The notes below the pieces were generated by a model that was not told the DNA's origin, searched no databases, and worked only from the letters and a program-made list of their open reading frames with translations. DNA of 64,000 nucleotides from Sphagnum compactum (lineage: Eukaryota; Bryophyta; Sphagnopsida; Sphagnales): NCBI GenBank assembly GCA_965153455.1, contig OZ234495.1, forward strand, positions 1,736,001 to 1,800,000, read 5' to 3'. Of the stretch, positions 1-12,700 are shown in pieces. Made by a program: the position numbers and the translations under genes. Each line of letters starts with the position of its first letter. Positions within the stretch are counted from its first letter, which is position 1.

Positions 1-2324
1 CTATAGGTGGTTGGTTTTGGACATGGAGAGATTTTGACATCTACTTTGAACCAATTTGACGTCTTGTAACTTTTCCTTTTTTCTTTTTTCAAATTGCTTT
101 GTACATTTTCCTAATTTGCGGTGTGTTTTTTCAATAAAGCTTTGCATGATTTGATTAATTTTATCCTTCTCTCCAGCCTTCCTAATTAAGTCTACAACAG
201 TTGGCTAAACCTTAAAGTTTTGAACTAAAAGTTTTGCAACATGGAAAGTTTAGATGTAGTTGTTTTGCTAAAAGTGGAAAGTTAAAATCAAATGTAAACT
301 ATTAGTTGGTGGAAAGCTAGGAATCTCATGCTACTGAGGATGCACATAATTTAATGATATGACTATCTATCTAGCTTTAGGCTTTACATATGGCTGTAGG
401 CTCTTTCTTTTATTTTCCTCCAAAAATCCATTGCCATGGAAGCAAGCCTTTTCTTTTTGGGGATAGAAATCTGTTGAAAATAAGCCAGAAATTAAATGAC
501 TGTGGGCAACATAGATTATGTTCTAGCCAAAAGGAACTGAAACCCAATGCATGACCATAAATGTTATTAAATGTTTTGACTATGGTATGTACCTTTTCTT
601 TAATGCTCATGAAGTCCTTGTTCCCCACAAATTACAATGTCACAATTGTGCAAAGACTATAAGAACAACTTCTGTCAGGAAGTGGCATTGTGTATGACAT
701 GTCTGCCTGCATGCACACTTTCTAATCTTTGCCCTGACATATGGTGCTAGTGAGCTATCTCGAGCACTGTTCGTAACTGACATGTTTTTGCCCCTGGTGG
801 AGACTCCCCCTTCCCTTCTTGTCATAAGATAGTGCAATCATCATGCATATCATAGGCGTCACTCTGACTGAATGACAGATTCTTTAAGTTGTTGAGCTTT
901 ACTCCAAAGCAACATGACAAAAATCTGTTTTGGACATTTGTTTTGGGTGAGTGTCTGAGAGCTTCAGGTCCTTGCAAGAAAATGGGTTTGGCAGAGTTTG
1001 GATGAAATTTGAACTGGTTTTGACTTTCTTTCACCACATCAGTCAAGTACTGAGACCTTTAGTCAGGAGTGTTTGTGAAGCTTCCCTGAGAACATCCCCA
1101 ATATCAACACATTTTATCCCATAAACTTTGCCCAAGTTGAACTCTCATAAGCGAATACCAGCCTTACACTAGTAAAGGCCCACACATCATAGTTAGTGCA
1201 CCTTTGTCACTAGTTGATTTGTGATGTATGATATGAAAGCTCTTTTGTCTTAGGTCGTCTTTGTTATCATTGATTGTCATTTTGTACCCATGAGTCCTCT
1301 TTGCATATGGTCTTTGCCTGATTTTTTTGTTGATTGTTTGCTTTTGATTTTTTTTTTTGGGGTTGTGTCTACTTATGTTCTCATTTGCCTTGTACTTTTG
1401 ATGGATGGGCTTCCATTCTTGATTTTTATTTACAGGGTTTTTCTTCTTCTTCTGATACCAATATCAATATGGTAGGGGGACCTGAGATAATATTACATAC
1501 AAGGTTACATATACCAATACCAATATTAGCTTTATACTCTCTGTGAACCATGCAAAAATCAGTCTTGGACCTAATACCAATACCAGACTGGTATGAAAGT
1601 TTTTTAAAAATCCCCAATATCAATACCTACCAGGTATGAAGGAAAAAAAAAAACCCCCCAAGAGAAGGACCAGTCTCATATGTGCAAAAGTCAGTCCAAA
1701 ACTCTGTATGACCTAGCACTCACATTGCTATCAAGGTCAAAAAGCCCCCAATATTTTTGGCTTTGTTTCTAAACACTATTTATCTCCAGATGTAAGATTA
1801 AATTGGTGTTTGTGCATCTAGATTTATTTTTCATGTCAAAGTCTAGTGATTAGAAATTTCAAGGAACAAATATATGCGTGATTTTTTGAAATTTATCATA
1901 TGTTTGTCCCTGAACAATTTCAGAGACAATTCTTATGAACATCCTTAGACAATTCTAATGACAATTACTATCATATAGTCATCTCTGGACAATTCCATAA
2001 ATATTTCATACCTATCTCATTTTCAAACCTAATTACATCACTTCTTGCCTAACAAGTACCTCTTTTTCTACTAACTTTTTTTAATAACTATCTCTTATCC
2101 TAATATTTATTTGACTCCTTTTTGCCCCACCAAGATGAATATATATATAAATAAAAATTAACATGTGCCTTTTCATTGTTCATAATATTTATATTATGAA
2201 AAATTTAATTAATTTAAATTTGACATAAATAGTGATGAACTATTGAAAACCATACATGAAAACATAAGAAATGAAAAAAAAAAGGAAATAAAAAAGAATT
2301 ATCATTGGTAGTGTGAAGCAATGT

Positions 2325-2480
2325 GGAGCCCAAGTATAACTAGTACACAATAAGAGGCCTCACCCAAAAATGTCAAGGTACCAGTATAGGTGCTAGTTCG
2401 CCCTTGCCCCATTGTACTACACTGGTACCTTGACCTTTGGTACCTTCCACCTTCCCTTTGTTGGAAGCCAATTTGATTCA
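2325..2480. repeat. Dispersed repeat fragment (GGTACCA family)
   Basis: The order of short strings here (AGAGGCCTCAC, then GGTACCA, then GGTGCT, then CCTTGCCCCA) recurs near 59680-59760 in the same orientation. The part around GGTACCAACATGGGTGCT also recurs near 39451-39485. This is interspersed repeat behaviour. No coding capacity was seen, and the exact ends are unknown. Confidence 0.45.
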
Positions 2481-3445
2481 TGAAGATTGGACTCAGTCCT
2501 TGATTCAATCTTAGAAGTTTACTTTGGGATTTCTACCATGGTACCAAGTGTAGTTGCTGGTCCAGGGAAGTCTTGGCCCTCCCATAAACCCTAAACCCTA
2601 GTCTAGTGCTAGTGGTTAGCTAGAGAATGTACTCCAAATGTCTAGATTTAAAATCCAGAAATTATAATAGCTTTGTAGGCACTTGAACTATTTGGTCCTG
2701 AAATTCCCCAATGCACCTGACAATATACCACAAACTAGCATCCTAGTATGTAATCACATTCAATTCAAAGACCCAACTTTTGTATGGTGGAAAGTTTTTA
2801 ATGTGGAGTCATAAAACCATAGATGAGCCAAAATTACCCCTTTTTCTCACTTCAAAGACCATTTTTGTGCTTTAAAAACCATTTTTGCTACATATTGAAA
2901 TCCAAATATAGAATTCTGGAAAAAATTCTATTTATTTTTAGTTTTTCTCTCACTTCTTGCTTTTGAAACCCTCAAAACTCACTTCATTTATCAGTTTTTG
3001 ATATTAAATTTCGCTTGTAAAAAAAAAAATCTACTTGAAACCATCTCCCAAAAAAGATAGTGTATCCAAATGGATAGACAAAACAAACCTTCATTTCTAA
3101 GACCTAACATTCAATGTCCTTTCTTGGGGTTTGCTAGATTTTGTGAGCACAAATTAGTCAAACATTAAATTCATAAATGTGTCAATCCATGGGAAAGGAA
3201 AAACATAATCTATCCAAATAAGGGATAGTGTGTCAACAAAGTGTGATTAATTAGCTATTTTAATTGGATCCCCATGTTTTAAAAATATTAAACATTAAAA
3301 TTGGTTCCAAATTGGCTCAATTTCTCACCATAGTCTCTATTTATGCATGACTACCTTGGGATTCCATTAGTTTATATGGATGTAAGATTAAATAGTGTCC
3401 TCAAAGAATGGAAGCCCCTCATGACCTAACCTTGACCAATGTGAT

Positions 3446-3462
3446 CCCCCCCCCCCCCCCCC
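3446..3462. repeat. Poly(C) tract, 17 bases
   Basis: Uninterrupted run of C. It is one of several unusually long C/G homopolymers in the window (also 8633-8648 and 55654-55672). Confidence 0.95.
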
Positions 3463-3944
3463 AAACCCTTAGATGGAATTTGAAATTACCTCTTTTTTCT
3501 TTAATATCCTTTTTTTTTTTCTTTTTTTCCCCACCCCCTTCTTTGGTTAGGATAAAAAAATCCCTCTTACATGAAAGAAATCCCAGCTTGTCTTTTTCAT
3601 AAGGGGATGCATTTGCCTAGGGTCCCTTGTACTTGGTGAGGGTAGGTAGGTACCAGGTAGGCGTTTCCCCCTCACCAAGCACAGTAGGAGTCTTGAGGGC
3701 ACACGGTTCTACCCAAATAATTATAACAAGTCCTTGCCCTTTGTTTCTTTTTCTCTCCCTTTCTTGGGTGCTTTCTTTTTATGAAGTTTGGCAGGGTTTA
3801 AATAAAAAATTGTAAAAAAAATATTTTAAAAAAAGTACTACTATTTCCCCATAAGAGTAGTTCACTTGAACCAATATTCAGATACATTATTACCTATGAG
3901 ATGATTTTTTTTTTTTTCTTTCATTCAATTTTGTGTGGTACCTA

Positions 3945-4010
3945 GGTATACTGGCCACCATCCACAAGAGGATTTAGCCAATTTTGGTTACATGTCAGAG
4001 AGGAAATTAA
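3945..4010 (+). repeat. TGGCGA/AGCCAAAT dispersed repeat, degenerate copy
   Basis: Contains the family signature in degenerate form: a GGCCACCATCCAC-like segment, then AGGATTTAGCCAA and TTGG. Better copies lie at 20050-20250 and inside 41370-42510. It is the remnant of a non-coding repeat. Confidence 0.5.
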
Positions 4011-4135
4011 GTAGAGAGTTTTTGAACCTTACTACATTTTGGTGACATGCTATATAACCTCTCATGTAAACCTCACATTTTCAAAAACAAATCCTTGAAA
4101 TATGGTGACTTTGTAACATTTCCTCCATAAAACAT

Positions 4136-4500
4136 GGCATCATAAACACGCTGCTGGCCCTGCCAATAGATAAGATGTTGTACATCTACCTATTGTGTTC
4201 ACACTCTGAACACCAAACCAAAACAATCCGTTCCAATTTAAACGGTCTAAACACTTTCACCAAAGAAACCGGTTCATCTAATGTGAAACTGGTTCTAATA
4301 AGGTAAAACTGGTTCCAAAAGTTGGATCCAATGTGATGATAGTCCCTGTCCCTGTTGGGGCAGGGCCCAAAAACATGATTGGAAAAAAAAGGAAAAACCA
4401 TAATCTACACTCTCATTTCACCCTGTCTTCACCCTGTCTTTGGGCCTACTTTCACCCCCTATACCCTCTCTCAGTGGTATCCGCAAAGTAAGGTAAATTT
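4136..4500. repeat. Composite dispersed repeat, copy 1
   Basis: The first part (about 4140-4345) is the reverse complement, with mismatches, of about 43330-43545. Shared landmarks are GCTGGCCCTGCCAATAGATA, ACATCTACCTA, AACTGGTTC and AAGTTGGATCC. The second part (about 4430-4500, with CAGTGGTATCC and CAAAGT) matches about 40640-40700 in direct orientation. The three sites therefore hold overlapping pieces of one longer repeat. No transposase reading frame was seen. Confidence 0.7.
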
Positions 4501-5031
4501 TATCAATCTCATTATGAAAGCTCAGCATTTAATGCACAAGGTTCGAGAGTAATTATAGTAGTTGTACATGTAGGAGCAGTGAAAATATATGTAGCAGCAA
4601 TGGAGCGCATGAAAGACAGGATGGAAGTTATCAGCTTGTTTGTGCATGTGATGGAGCGTGTAAGTAGTAGCCTTAAGTATTGATCTTAATATTTTACCCA
4701 TTGGTTTCGCCTGTGTGTCTCCTCCATTTGAAATTGTAATACTCCTTAGCATTGAAACCAAATGGTGAACAAGCCAACTAGAGGGTTTCAAAATAGCAAT
4801 GGTAGCCAACCTCAGCACCCCATAATTAGAAAAATTAAAAATCAACACACATTTGAATTCATTGAAGTGTCCAAGAAGAAAGCATGGGCTTTTGCTTATA
4901 GGACCCAACAAAAGTCAATTTCTCTAATGATGGAGGTGAAAACATATCAAACAACATCATGCCCTAATTTTTTATTAGCATAGGCGAATAGAAAGATGTG
5001 GAGCACTCTCATTGAGGTTGGGTTGGTTATA

Positions 5032-5132
5032 AACAAAATGTGACAAGAAATGACGAATTTGATGATGTTGGGAACAAACAAGATGTGACAAGAAATGACT
5101 AATTTGATGATGCTGGGGACAAACAAAATGTC
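5032..5132. repeat. 45-bp tandem repeat, about 2.2 copies
   Basis: The block starting ACAAAATGTGACAAGAAATG and ending in GATGATGTTGGG is repeated 45 bases later with few changes. A third partial unit follows. Confidence 0.8.
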
Positions 5133-8100
5133 TTCATGATTTTGTGAAACTAATGGTCTTTAGTTCTTACAGTTCTCATCAAGTTCCCAATAGCACCTCA
5201 CTTTGTCCAATATTCTTTCCCCACTTGGAACCTATATTGGTAGGCCAATATTGGGATTTAGATTTTTCTGTGTTTGGAGTGAAGACTTTTGCATGGGGAA
5301 CGTTAAATATACCCCCAACAAGCTTTTGTCCATTGCATTTATAGGTTTCTCTTTTTGTGTCCTTTTTTGTACCTATTGTGGTTTTGCCAATACCATTTAT
5401 TTTGTAAATTTTTATTTATTTATTTTTGGTTTTGTTGTCCCACACTGATTTCAAACCCAGCATCTCTCACAAGAGAGTGAGGGTATCTACCCTCAACATA
5501 GTTTATGGCTTTGAATAAAATCAATACTAGTTTCTATTTAGCCTAAAATTAAGGTCAAATTAGGTTTTGGTCAAGAAATGGACAAAGCTCATTTTGGGTG
5601 TGTTTGAAACCTAAAGATATGTTTGATAATTAAAAATCTAATAGACAAGTTACAAAGTGAAAAGAATTAGAAGAAAAGAAAGAAACTGAAGTGAATGAAG
5701 AAAATAAAATAAGTCTTGGACAAAGAACAATGTAAAAATTGTGAATGCAACTTGTATGTCCCTCATCTACATGGTAATTCTACATGTCTTAGCTCTTCTA
5801 TGAACCCTTCCCAAGGGAAGGATGAAATAGATAATTGAGAGCCAAAAAAAACACCTAAAACTATAATTTTCATTTTTCGGTGTGCATAAAATTATTATGT
5901 GAGAAAACACTACATGAAAAGTGGGTAAGGACCACATTACATCATTAATATTTTGTGGAAATCTTTTTTTTGGGTAAATGTTTTGGGGGAAAAAGCTTTC
6001 AAAAAAGTGTTTTAAAAAAATAATTCAACAACTTTTGTGAAATCATAAGATTGAAGGAAGTAATTGAGCAAGATAATAGATTGCAATTCAAAATTTAATC
6101 AACAAGCCCATAATAGCTTAGCGGGAACTGAAGAGTTCATGTGCAAGTATAGCTAATGTGTAATAAAAAGGTAAATGGTATGTGTATCATCAACCTTAGA
6201 TGGGAAACGACAAGTCATGTTATTGGTTGTAATCCCCTAATTTGAATTAAAGTGAAAATCTTTGAAACTTGTCGAATCGCATTCCTTGAATCCTTTCAAT
6301 TGAGCCCAAAAGGTGGAATGGAAAAATGGCACAACATTTTATTAAGCATTTGGCTCCCTAACATAGACAAAGTAAACAAGAAATGGATACAACTCAAGTG
6401 ATGTGTACCCAAATCATATGAATTGAAGTTCATCACAAACTCATCGTGAACTCCCTATAAATTTACAACAAATCAAACACTTGCAAGATGTTGTATTTTA
6501 CCACATAATAGGATTCTAAGATGACAATGAAAGCAACATCAAAGTGATTTAAAACAAAATCAAACTAAGTAATTTAATTATTATTTACATTCACTATGTG
6601 GACAATCAACAATTAGTAAAAGGCCGGGTCAAAAGCAAGGTTGCCAAGGTCCCTCTCTAATGACATGTCCCAAAACCTACCAAATGTCTAGGACATGCTC
6701 AAAATTTCATATCAAAATGAGATGTCTTAGTTCAGAATGTTCTAACTTGACTTGAACAATGATGAAATAATGTTAAAGACAAGACAAAGATATGATGAAA
6801 TTATATGGATTTGACAAAATAAAGAATGAGATAGTGAACAACAATAAAATACTTAAATATTGTTTGGACAAAAAATGATGCAAATTAGGTGTGAAATGGA
6901 ATAGGAACATAAAGACTATAACTTATGTTGAAAAAATTGAAGGGTGGTACCATTGAGATTTTTACTTATATTATTTCATGAAATTTTTAAAAAATTCATC
7001 AATCTTTTAAAATTTTTTGCCAATTAAATATTTTACAAGTTTTTATCAGCTATTTTTTAACAAGCTTTTGCTAAGTATGTAATTTAAAAGCATTTATCAC
7101 TATTTTCATAGGATTTTATCAATTATGTTTTGTAGAATCTTCTATCAAATGTAAAGAGACAAATGTGTTGACCGTCTAAGAGGTGCAAACATAAAAATGA
7201 TAGATGTAAAAAGACAAACACGATGTATGTTACGACATGTCACTTGGAAACAATGTATGAATGTGTGGTGATTGGATGTGTGTTTAAGTTTAGGGTGTAA
7301 TGACAAAACATAAAAACTCAAAAGACAAAAGATTTTGGCTATGTCCGAGAGTGAGAGCTTCAAATATTTGAAAACAAATTCATTGTGAGGCTTAAGGAAA
7401 TGAAAGAAACTACATTACATCACAATCAATTATTTTTATAGACATTAGTTTCTTTTTATGTTAAAATTCATATTTGTTAGCTTTGGAAATCTTACAAATT
7501 ATTGGAGTAATTTTTTTTTAATTAGTAAAATGTTAATTTTGTATTTATGTTACATGTTTTTTTTCCCCCCCTAACTTTAACACTTAGTTAAGCTTAACAA
7601 TATGTCATTTTGCATTCCACAAGTCTTTGATGCCAACTTGTGACACATTTGGTGGCTTCTTTATAGCAAAAGTATTCTTGCATGTTCACCTCTCATTAAT
7701 GTTTTGATACCAAACCCAAATTGGAATACTTTGGAATTGATTTGAGTCTTCTTATGATAAGTTCCTTTTTTTTTCTGACAAAATGGTTTCCACTAGAGTT
7801 CAAAACCTCCTATCAACTAACTGAATAATGAAAGCTATTATTATGGCAAGCTCAGATCCCATTTTTAGGTCTTCAATCCTTAAACAAATTTCCTACAACA
7901 TGCAAGCTACCCAATTACAGATTATGGCTTTATTGTAAGGTGTCATTTTTAGGTATTTAATTATTAAGCAAATTTACTGCAAATGTCCATAGCCACAATT
8001 TCCCACTTCAGTCAAGTTTTACTCATGCCAACAATTTAATGAAAATTTCTTCATTAAAGTCTTGGGAAATTGGAGACACCAAGTCTCAAGAGTGGGAAGT

Positions 8101-8339
8101 TGAGAACTTCTTACTAAAACATGAATGGGGAAGTTCCTCCTTTGGGAAACACAAGCTTTGGTTATTTCTTCCAGGGCTAAATTTAGCCAGTTGGCGAATT
8201 GTTTTTCAAAATGGCTAAACATTTTTTTTTTTTGGTTTTTCCATTTCGATTTTATTTTTTTGGGGGAGTAATAGCCAGATTTCTCTGAAGGTTTCTAGCA
8301 TAGCACATAGCCAAAATTAATGAAACAATTTTAACTCTC

Positions 8340-8700
8340 ATATCCTGTTTATAGCCAAATTTGGCTTAAACTATCTTATGGATGATGGCCAACAGGGTTT
8401 TTTCCTTCCAAATTCCTCAAGTAGATTTGGCTACATACTAGATATTAAAGTAGGAAAAAAAACAGAATCCTTCAATATTCTTGGCTACCTACTGGAACTT
8501 CTGATAAAAATATGGCGATTTAGATTTTTTTAATCTTTGAAATCTGGCGAATTTGGGACAATTTTCTCCATGAAAAATCCTTTGTATAGATCGAAATCAT
8601 ATTTTTCAGGTGGAAATTTGGCGAAATTTCGTCCCCCCCCCCCCCCCCAAAACACTGCTGGCAAGGATCCCAAGCATTAATTAACATTAAATGGCGACTG
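8340..8700. repeat. TGGCGA/AGCCAAAT dispersed repeat, longer copy
   Basis: Contains AGCCAAATTTGGCT, ATGGATGATGGCCA, TTCTTGGCTACCTACT, ATGGCGATTTAG and, at the far end, TTAACATTAAATGGC. That last string also ends related blocks near 20909 and 26308. It reads as a decayed non-autonomous element with several TGGCGA motifs. A 16-base poly(C) tract (8633-8648) lies inside. No coding capacity was seen. Confidence 0.55.
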
Positions 8701-8897
8701 TCGTATGTGGGCAGTAGGAATTGTACAAAAAGTGCTGCTACAAGTGACGAGCTAGGCACTTTCATAGGTTTAGATGAGGCTAATTTAATTATTTCAATTT
8801 CGAAAAATGGCGAAAAGAAATCTCAAAAAATATAATTCATGTTGTTTTTTTTTTTCATAGCCTGAGTTTTGTTTTGCCAAGTTGCGAAATTTCGCCA

Positions 8898-8937
8898 CAA
8901 AAAAAAAAAAAAACACACACACACACACACACACACA
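8898..8937. repeat. A-tract followed by (CA)n microsatellite
   Basis: About 15 A bases run directly into about 12 CA dinucleotides. Confidence 0.95.
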
Positions 8938-9535
8938 AATGATGATTCGCCAATTCAGTAATATGAGTGTAAGTAAGTTCACTGAGTTGATGAAGGTAAC
9001 AAACAAGTGTGGTATGTGTGGGAGTGACAAGTGGTGAGGTGTGGTGTGATGATGATAAGGCGAAATCCTGAATTTATTGTTGCCAGAAATCGACAAACAA
9101 AAAAGATTATTAATTACTCAAACCAAACACTCCAACCCCACAGCATTAAATTCCTCAACACCATTAAACCCGAAGCGACAGGCAAGGCTCATGAGGGTGG
9201 TAGGTCTTACTTAAGTATGAGAAAATTAACACCACCCCCACAAACAACTAAGTTTAGCAAAAATTTGATGAAGGAATTCCCCCCCCCCCGCCAAATAAAA
9301 AAAATTATTATATTTTTTAAAATGGAAAAAAAAGTTGAAGGGTATATTACAAAAGCATCTAAATTTTTTCTTTGGAAAAAAAAAAGAAAAAAAAAAGGGT
9401 ACCAAACACAACAACCAAATCTAAGTGCAAGAGTTCAAATAGGACAAAACAGAAATTCCTTCACAGTTCCCTGGACTTCACAGTAGTGTTATTTACATTC
9501 CATAACAGCTTCTCACTTCTGTATCTCTTTTGTCT

Positions 9536-9536
<1 letters not shown>

Positions 9537-9569
<33 letters not shown>

Positions 9570-9583
9570 CTCTCTCTCTCTCT
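9537..9583. repeat. (TG)n(TC)n microsatellite upstream of the wax synthase gene
   Basis: About 16 TG units are followed by about 7 TC units, ending about 90 bases before the wax synthase ATG. The tract is therefore probably in the 5' leader or core promoter. Such tracts are length-variable, and CT tracts are common near plant transcription starts. Whether it affects expression is not known. Confidence 0.9.
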
Positions 9584-9666
9584 TTGTGTGTGAATTTGCA
9601 AGGATAAAAGCAGGATCCTGGGCTTGCCTGAAACTTGCTGGATGTCTCTCAACAATTAAGTTGTGA

Positions 9667-9756
9667 ATGTCATGGACCTTGGTTTTCAGAAAGGTTCCAA
9701 GAGTCCCATGGGGTCACTTCAAGCTGAGAGGGGTGGTTGTACCTCCTCGGAGCTGA
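9667..9756 (+). other. Overlapping out-of-frame upstream ORF (29 codons)
   Basis: An ATG at 9667 lies five bases before the wax synthase ATG (9672) in another frame and reads 29 codons to a TGA at 9754-9756. Its context is weak (T at -3). The main ATG has G at -3 and G at +4, so ribosomes would mostly pass the first ATG by leaky scanning. This is a possible translational brake and nothing more is claimed. Confidence 0.35.
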
Positions 9757-12700
9757 TGAATAACCTACCACGTCTTCAAACTAAGGCTAGTAGGCGGGAA
9801 GATGTAGTCATCTCTGTGGCAGGGGGATCTTGTGATGAGGACTCACAAGCTGTAGCTGCTGCTGCTGCTAATGCAGTGGAGCCGGAGGAGGAGCAGCCTC
9901 TTACACCCCTTGGCAGAATATTTCTTGAACCTGAGCTTGAACTGTTTGGTCTGTGCACCATTGGTTTCCAAAACCTCGTGGACTTGGCACAATTGAAGCA
10001 AACGCTGCGCAACACGCTACTGCAGAACAAATATTTCTCCAGCATTGTGGTACTAGGCTGCTTGTTTTTGTTTTTGTTGTTGTTGTTGTTGTTGTCTCTC
10101 TTGTAGATTCTACTCTCAGAGAGGAACTCTTTCGGTTGTGTGTGTGGGGTGGGTGCTCACGTTCCTGCAGGTGACGTGATCCTAGAAGTAATTTTGCCAT
10201 TCAGAACAGGACTCTGCTGCTGCTAGTGATCTTCTTTGTGGTGTTGGGTGGTTTTTGTTGTTTTGCAGAGGAAGAACAAAAGGGGGTGTCCCACATGGGT
10301 ACACACAGAAGTGGACATGGACGTCATAGTCTTCGAGCCAACAGGCATTTCCAAAGCAGACATGGCAGCGCCAGATTTCGTGAACAACTACGTCGCGGAG
10401 CTTGCAACGGCGCCACCCATCCCTTACACACGTCCACTATGGGAATGTCACGTACTGAATGGAACAACGTCAGGGAATGCGCCTGCACATATAGTCCTCC
10501 GGATACATCATTGTCTTGGAGATGGAATCGCTTTCATGTCCCTTCTGTTTGCATCTACACGACTGACGGCTAATCCTGAGAAGCCGCCTCCAATTGGATG
10601 TCGGAGCCGGACACTACCTCCCCCACCACAGGAGCAGCAGCAGCTTACTCTTCGACCTTCTGTTCTTCAGTCCATTTGGAAGATGCTCATCTTCTTGTGG
10701 AACACGGTTTGCGCCATGTCGTACTTAATAGCAACATTGCTCTTCTTGCAAGACAGCAACACCGTCCTCAGGGGTTGTTCTCGAAGGGTGCAGAGAGAAC
10801 AGAAGCGTCTCGTATGTGTGACAGTCGATATGGACGACATTCGGATTGTGAAGAAAGCCGTTGGTGGGGTAAGGGTTCTCTTCCAAGAATTCTTCATTTT
10901 CTGACATGATTCCTCACAGCATTGTGGAGCCAGGCCTCAAATGCATTCATGCTTCCCAAGTTCCAATCTGTGAGCGGATTTCCAGGAGAAACCCATTGCA
11001 ACCCATGAAAGAAACCTTCATTTGAAGTCCATTGCAACCCAAGGAACCTTCATGTGAATATGTGCAGAGAACTGTTTATTTTCCTATGGCTGAAACAATT
11101 GGCTGGTGCTTTCTACTACTGGTGTTGTTGTGGCAGACAATCAATGATGTGTTGTTAGGAATGGTGGATGCATCTCTCAAGCGCTATCTGCAAACCCATT
11201 CCAATCCTGCAGGTAATGATCTATATAGCAAGATCTCTTGTGTATATGCCCTAAAATCGTGCATGTGATTTTTATCCATATTCTCTTTTGAATGTGTGAG
11301 TTCTGTTTATGTTCTCCTGGTTCTTGGGTGAGGAACTTGATTGTTGTTGTTCAGAAATTTGCTTGTGGAGGGTTCAGATGGAAAGCAACTTTTGCTCTGT
11401 TGTTGATTTTATCAGCAGAGTTTGTTTTGCATTTGGTGTCATCAGCAATTACTTCTGTAGATTTGAAACCACCCAATCTACCTGAGTCCTCACCCATGAC
11501 TCCAACCTGTTGAATATAGTTGTATGAAATAATTGCCAAGGAGCTTGTAAGGAAGGTCTTGGTCAACACAGAATTTTTTTCCAGAATGTCTAAGAGTCAA
11601 TTGATGCCTCTTAGAATCCAATTATTGGCTCTGCTTGTTCAGAACCAACATTCATCATCATTGTCATTGTTGAGTGCTGATGACTTTCTTCAGAACATGG
11701 ACCCAACAGAGGGAGGGTCGACTGCTTAGAGGTGTCAATTCAGCTGTCAGTGCAAGTATGGAGTCTTTATATTCTTAGAGTACAAACATTTATCTTGCAG
11801 CACCTAGTAAATTTGCCTATGTCCAAGCATTTCAATATGATTTGACACTATGTGGTATTTGACAGTCGGTGAAGGCAAGGAGCTGGAAGCCCAAGGGGAC
11901 ATCAAGAACATGCATAAAGTGAGCATTGATGATGAAACAGCAGGAAATGGTGTTGTTTATCAAACAAAGAAATGTTCATCAAAAGTAGAAAAACTGCGAG
12001 TACGGGCAATAGCAATGGAGAATGTCAGAAAATCAGGAGGCCTGCAGGTACCTTTCCAATACTGGTAAAATCTGAGGTCATCCTGCTACCTTCTGTGCTC
12101 CTTAGCCCTGAGGAATATTAAATATGAATGGTACAATTTGAGAACAAGACTGTCTCCACTCTTCGAAGTCTCCAGCTGCTGGCTGGGTCCATCCTCCTGG
12201 AGGCATTGTTTGATGCAAACTGCTTCTGGTTGTGAGCCATCTGTGCTGTCTACTATCCATGATTCCCATGTAGTTTTGTAGGCAGGTAGTATATTCTTCT
12301 TGCCACATCTGGTCTCAAGGTAACATCTATACGTGAAGGCTTGGCACTAGAATCCAAATACATCCTAAGAAAAGTTTGATTCTTTTTTATTGAAGTTGAG
12401 AAGTGATGAAGTGTCTGCAAAATTCACCTAAGTGAAGAGTGAAATTGCAAAGGGCATAATGTCTACAGCTGGTGATCAACTGTGGCATTGGTTGCAGGAG
12501 CTACCTGCCATGATGGCAAAGGGATCCAAAGTGCGCTGGGGAAACTGCATTGGCTTCTGGATCTTCCCATTTTCTCTCAAACAGTTCAGTGACCCTCTTG
12601 AGCATGTACGTGCAGCCATGAAAGTGAGTGAGCGCATAAAGGCATCGCTTGGTGGACGATTCACATTTTGGGTTGGAACAGTGCTTGCATACTTTGGTGT

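Larger units (their letters stand above)
1..9530. other. AT-rich intergenic region with decayed repeats
   Basis: No coding gene is supportable in this 9.5-kb stretch. Open frames are short (at most about 130 codons), AT-rich and without recognisable motifs. It holds fragments of dispersed repeat families that recur elsewhere in the window (near 2330-2480, 3945-4010, 4136-4500, 8340-8700), a 45-bp tandem repeat (5032-5132), poly-C tracts and dinucleotide repeats. An AAACCCTAAACCCTA telo-box-like string lies at about 2586-2600 with no gene next to it. The last few hundred bases are the likely promoter and leader of the wax synthase gene. Confidence 0.7.

Noticed and set aside
4522-4911. 129-codon minus-strand frame
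   Set aside because: No motif, skewed composition, surrounded by repeats and with an equally open frame on the other strand. Taken as chance.
9776-10200. Minus-strand frames over wax synthase exon 1
   Set aside because: Antisense shadows of a verified exon.
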